The translations under genes and the position numbers were made by a program. 64,000 nt of DNA from Synechococcus sp. PCC 7335 (GTDB lineage Bacteria > Cyanobacteriota > Cyanobacteriia > Phormidesmidales > Phormidesmidaceae), in NCBI RefSeq assembly GCF_000155595.1, contig NZ_DS989904.1, positions 1,230,354 through 1,294,353 of the forward strand, read 5' to 3'. This document shows positions 58,762 through 64,000 of this stretch, piece by piece; within the stretch, counting starts at the first letter, position 1; each line of letters starts with the position of its first letter. The notes under the pieces were generated by a model. That model made no database searches and was not told the DNA's origin. It saw nothing but the letters and a program-made list of their open reading frames with translations.

Positions 58762-59190
58762 TCATAATTGAGTCACTTCAGAGCTAATTGCTGTGAGATC
58801 AACTGCTAGCTCGTCTTTTAGCCAATTGAGAATTTGCAGACGCTCACTTTCTGTTAGATAGAAATATCCAGACTCTCTGTTTCTCTGATGAATGTCTTCC
58901 ATGTCCCAACGCGTGAGTAGTTCGGCTGTTAGGCCTATATCGCAAAGAATGTCATCTTTCCCAATTTGATCTAGATTGCCATAGCGATAGCGGCTAATCT
59001 GCTTGCCCAGTCGATTCAGCGTATAGGTATCAATATTTTCGAGTCTGTCTCTACGATCTATAGCAATTGACTCTCCTGCAACCATCTTGGCGTAGTCACT
59101 GTCTAGCATGTCAATTTGGATGACGCTGGGCTGACTGTTGCTCCGCTGACTAAGGGACTGATGACTACGGGATTGATTGCACATAGACAT
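58762..59190 (-). CDS. Hypothetical protein
   Basis: 142 residues, ATG start (a second ATG at residue 3 is possible). The first 25 residues are Ser/Gln-rich. Then 'SVIQIDMLDSDYAKMVAGESIAIDRRDRLENIDTYTLNRLGKQISRYRYGNLDQIGKDDILCDIG', followed by a helical end containing 'TESERLQILNWLKDEL'. Soluble, no known motif. Between GH57 and nadC on the same strand, 70 bp after nadC. Confidence 0.6.
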   Translation of the reverse strand: MSMCNQSRSHQSLSQRSNSQPSVIQIDMLDSDYAKMVAGESIAIDRRDRLENIDTYTLNRLGKQISRYRYGNLDQIGKDDILCDIGLTAELLTRWDMEDIHQRNRESGYFYLTESERLQILNWLKDELAVDLTAISSEVTQL

Positions 59191-59260
59191 TACTTTATAA
59201 GTGACATTGGCCTTAGCCTAGTCCAAGAGTTCGGCTGCCTTAAAGACTCCGTTTTGTAAA

Positions 59261-60115
59261 TTAACTTTGCTTCATCCGCATACTCAAATCAAGCCAGGGT
59301 GATCGCGTAATTGGGGCGCTGCTAGAGATGTAATCTACCCCTGTTTCCGCTACCGCTCGGATGGTATCTAGTGTGATATTACCAGACGCTTCGATCTTGA
59401 TACGCTTGTTCGCGGCTCGAATCGCCTCTACCGCCTCGTACATAGTTTCTAAGGGCATATTGTCGAGCATGATGATATCAGCCTGGTGGGCGATCGCTTC
59501 TTTCACCTGTTCCAAGCTCTCAGTCTCTACCTCTATTGTAATTGGGTAAGGAATTCGCGCTCTGATGTGCTTGATGGCTCTACCGATCCCCCCGGCTACC
59601 GCAATATGGTTGTCCTTAATCATCACACCATCATCCAAGCCCATCCGATGATTCTGCGCTCCACCTACATAAGCGGCGTACTTTTCAAGTAGCCTCATTC
59701 CAGGTGTTGTTTTTCTAGTATCGACTAGCTGCGTAGGAAGATCTGTGATGACCTCAGCATACTGTCTAGTTGTCGTCGCAATCCCACTTAGACTCATCGC
59801 TAGGTTGAGAGCAACACGCTCTCCAGTCAGTAGCGTAGAAAGCTGGCAGTCGATGTTTGCGATCACGGTGTCTTTTTGGATGTAGTCACCATCAGCCGCT
59901 TGAGCTTGAAACACCACATCGTTATCTAACAAAGAAAACACGCGCTCCGCAATTGGTAAGCCAGCAATCACACCATCTTCTTTAGCAACCCAATAAGCCT
60001 TTCCCTTAGCTCTAGCAAGCTCAGCTAACCCATCAGTCGTTTTATCCCCTCTCCCAATATCCTCTCTTAGCCAATGCGTTAGCAGCTCATCCAAAACTAT
60101 CCAACTTGGCAACAT
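59261..60115 (-). CDS. nadC: Nicotinate-nucleotide pyrophosphorylase (carboxylating)
   Basis: 284 residues from the ATG at 60115; an in-frame TTG at 60142 would add nine. 'LREDIGRGDKTTDGL', 'TRKTTPGMRLLEKYAAYVGGAQNHRMGLDDGVMIKDNHI' and 'IEASGNITLDTIRAVAETGVDYIS' are diagnostic. Makes NaMN from quinolinate, feeding NAD synthesis and so NADK in this window. A strong terminator lies upstream, facing away from the rRNA promoter. Confidence 0.96.
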   Translation of the reverse strand: MLPSWIVLDELLTHWLREDIGRGDKTTDGLAELARAKGKAYWVAKEDGVIAGLPIAERVFSLLDNDVVFQAQAADGDYIQKDTVIANIDCQLSTLLTGERVALNLAMSLSGIATTTRQYAEVITDLPTQLVDTRKTTPGMRLLEKYAAYVGGAQNHRMGLDDGVMIKDNHIAVAGGIGRAIKHIRARIPYPITIEVETESLEQVKEAIAHQADIIMLDNMPLETMYEAVEAIRAANKRIKIEASGNITLDTIRAVAETGVDYISSSAPITRSPWLDLSMRMKQS

Positions 60116-60263
60116 ACCTTCTACCCGAAATAAAGACTGCAAACAAACCTCAGCATAAAGCTAGATCAGCTATAGCCTTTACGTGTAGGAGGATATCAAC
60201 GTTTCTAAAGCAAAAGTGCATCGAAGAAAAATAGCCAAATTACACAAAAAAATGTTCGAGCGA

Positions 60264-60310
60264 ACCAAAAAAAGGGCTGAAACCCTCAAATGGAGAGGTT
60301 TCAGCCCTTT
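60264..60310 (-). terminator. Strong terminator hairpin upstream of the rRNA promoter
   Basis: AAAGGGCTGAAACC (60271-60284) and GGTTTCAGCCCTTT (60297-60310) pair perfectly over 14 bp with a 12-nt loop. On the minus strand a run of seven T follows, and on the plus side a weaker TTATTTTTG. Sits 23 bp before the -35 box and so insulates the rRNA promoter from nadC transcription in both directions. Confidence 0.8.
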
Positions 60311-60333
60311 CAAAGTTATTTTTGAAAAAGGTG

Positions 60334-60363
60334 TTGACACTCGTTGTATTAGAGCGTTATATT
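60334..60363 (+). promoter_or_regulatory. rRNA operon promoter
   Basis: TTGACA at 60334-60339 and TATATT at 60358-60363 with 18 bp between. Both boxes are near consensus and it is the only such pair upstream of 16S. Transcription would start about 215 bp before the mature 16S end. Confidence 0.75.
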
Positions 60364-60586
60364 CATTAGGCGCTGAAGGGAGGAAGCGACGCGAGAGCGG
60401 CGCCCTGGAGGCGATAAGTAGCACCTAGAAAAGAGAATAGTTTAGAGAATTATGAATTAACGAGACCCTCGTTAAAGAAGTAAATTGTTTTCGAGGATAG
60501 CATAGTTATTTTCGAAATGCAATGTAAGGATAGCTAGTAAATAGCTTGAGTTTGAGACAAACTGAGTTCTTTTAGAGAATTCACCT

Positions 60587-62075
<1,489 letters not shown>

Positions 62076-62238
62076 AGAGGGAGACCTACTAGACAAGTGC
62101 TTGAAAGCAAATAGCGAATAGAGCGTTGTTGTAGTCACCTAAGGTCGTTGAGGGTTTTGTTGGTTCGAGCAGTTAAGTCTGCGAATTCTCTAAGCTATTT
62201 GGGTGTTGCGATAGAAGCGTAAAGACCCCGAGAAGTAA
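62076..62238 (+). other. 16S-23S spacer, 5' part with D1-D1' helix
   Basis: Begins GAGACCTACTAG and the partner GTAGTC lies near 62137, the usual cyanobacterial D1-D1' arrangement. The two tRNA genes follow. The second part of the spacer (62407-62755) leads to 23S. Confidence 0.65.
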
Positions 62239-62312
<74 letters not shown>

Positions 62313-62330
62313 CTTTCATAGTTAATATAT

Positions 62331-62406
62331 GGGGGTATAGCTCAGCTGGTAGAGCGCCTGCTTTGCAAGCAGGATGTCAGCGGTTCGAGTCCGCTTACCT
62401 CCACCA
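62331..62406 (+). tRNA. trnA-TGC: tRNA-Ala (TGC), CCA encoded
   Basis: 73 nt plus genomically encoded CCA at 62404-62406. Acceptor GGGGGTA/TACCTCC, discriminator A. Anticodon stem CCTGC/GCAGG around TTTGCAA gives TGC. T-loop TTCGAGT. Of the tRNA genes in this window only this one visibly carries its CCA. Confidence 0.96.
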
Positions 62407-62755
62407 AAGCATTGAGTGAACTAAACGAAGGGTTTGGGATAGATTGAATAGGTCGAGTAAAAATCAGCATCTAGAGATGTTCCTGAGTAGGGAAAGACAT
62501 CATAGAGTGCTGGTCTTTAGAGACTAGCGAGAACCTTGACAACTGCATAGAAAGCAATAAGAAAGCAAAGGTAGTTCGAGTGTCTAGCAGAAGACATTTG
62601 AAAGAAACAAAAAGCCCGATTGTTTTCGATAAACTGAAGCGCGATTGAAGTGAAAGAGAAGCGAGATGAAAGTCAAGCTATCTTCTTCCTGAGATTAGTT
62701 GTGAAGTAGTGAATTGGAAACAATCTAGCGAAATGATCTTTATATATCCAAAGAA

Positions 62756-64000
<1,245 letters not shown>

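Larger units (their letters stand above)
60143..60586. other. rRNA operon leader region
   Basis: Holds a 14-bp terminator hairpin (60271-60310), the rRNA promoter (60334-60363) and a leader of roughly 220 nt before 16S. The frames on both strands here are shadows. Box A/antiterminator sequences were not identified with confidence. Confidence 0.65.

Noticed and set aside
60179..60428. Reading frames on both strands upstream of 16S
   Set aside because: They cover the terminator hairpin and rRNA promoter; no family.

Overview
The window comes from a cyanobacterium. It encodes the Mg-chelatase subunit ChlI, an ndhA-ndhI-ndhG-ndhE cluster for photosynthetic NDH-1, a DnaK3-like chaperone next to a DnaJ, several small protein families typical of cyanobacteria (DUF3082, DUF1818, LapA-like), and a 16S-trnI-trnA-23S operon of cyanobacterial type. 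The HIP1 octamer GCGATCGC is scattered throughout. Gene content and repeat-rich spacers would suit a Leptolyngbya-like or related lineage, but that placement is inference. Almost everything is chromosomal housekeeping. There is no prophage, complete insertion sequence or CRISPR array.

Layout. Positions 1-10.8 kb: the end of a GT9-like glycosyltransferase, a membrane CPBP protease, cobO, an orphan ABC ATPase, a LapA-like protein, a SpoIID-type protein, rsmA-ispE, rpoZ and a DUF1818 gene. Positions 10.8-12.5 kb form the only accessory-looking patch: 770 bp of gene-free DNA, an unrecognised small HTH protein, repeated GGACAGTC-type palindromes, and a partial copy of trnP-GGG just upstream of the intact gene. 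Positions 12.7-16.3 kb: chlI, ruvC, a hypothetical gene, a GST and a cupin. Positions 16.3-24 kb, minus strand: DHH phosphoesterase, gltA, ndhAIGE and nadK, with an HNH protein upstream. Positions 24.1-32.2 kb: alr, trnS, two thioredoxin-fold peroxidases, a CAT-anticodon tRNA, a LysM/M23 peptidase, gshA-trmL and trnL. Positions 32.3-39.5 kb: dnaK3-like with a long Tyr/Gln/Gly tail, dnaJ, an RHH-like small protein, a redoxin, a secreted Pro-rich protein and an ABC-2 permease. Positions 39.6-49.5 kb, minus strand: PCD, a degenerate chemoreceptor-like sensor, yjbQ-era, a glycosyltransferase, ftsH and gltX. Positions 49.8-60.1 kb: an OST-HTH/DUF3825 protein, an amino-acid ABC transporter with rlmH attached, a PAP2 phosphatase, a DUF1206 protein, a GH57 protein and nadC. 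From 60.3 kb to the end: the rRNA operon, cut inside the 23S gene.

How the genes work together: ndhAIGE with nadK links NDH-1 electron transport to the NAD/NADP balance, and nadC makes the NAD precursor. gshA, the GST and the peroxidases form a redox group. alr, M23, SpoIID and CPBP concern the envelope. rsmA, era, rlmH, trmL and gltX concern translation.

Most noteworthy non-coding signals: (i) many gene spacers carry a short tandem repeat, usually of period 14 or 16, whose unit sequence is private to that spacer; (ii) a structured repeat of about 125 bp occurs twice, 49 kb apart; (iii) the HTH/tRNA-Pro region; (iv) strong uncharacterised inverted repeats at 20.5 kb, 29.6 kb and 32.0 kb. No clearly new multi-gene system was found. 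The HTH/tRNA-Pro patch and the OST-HTH-DUF3825 gene are the best candidates for follow-up.
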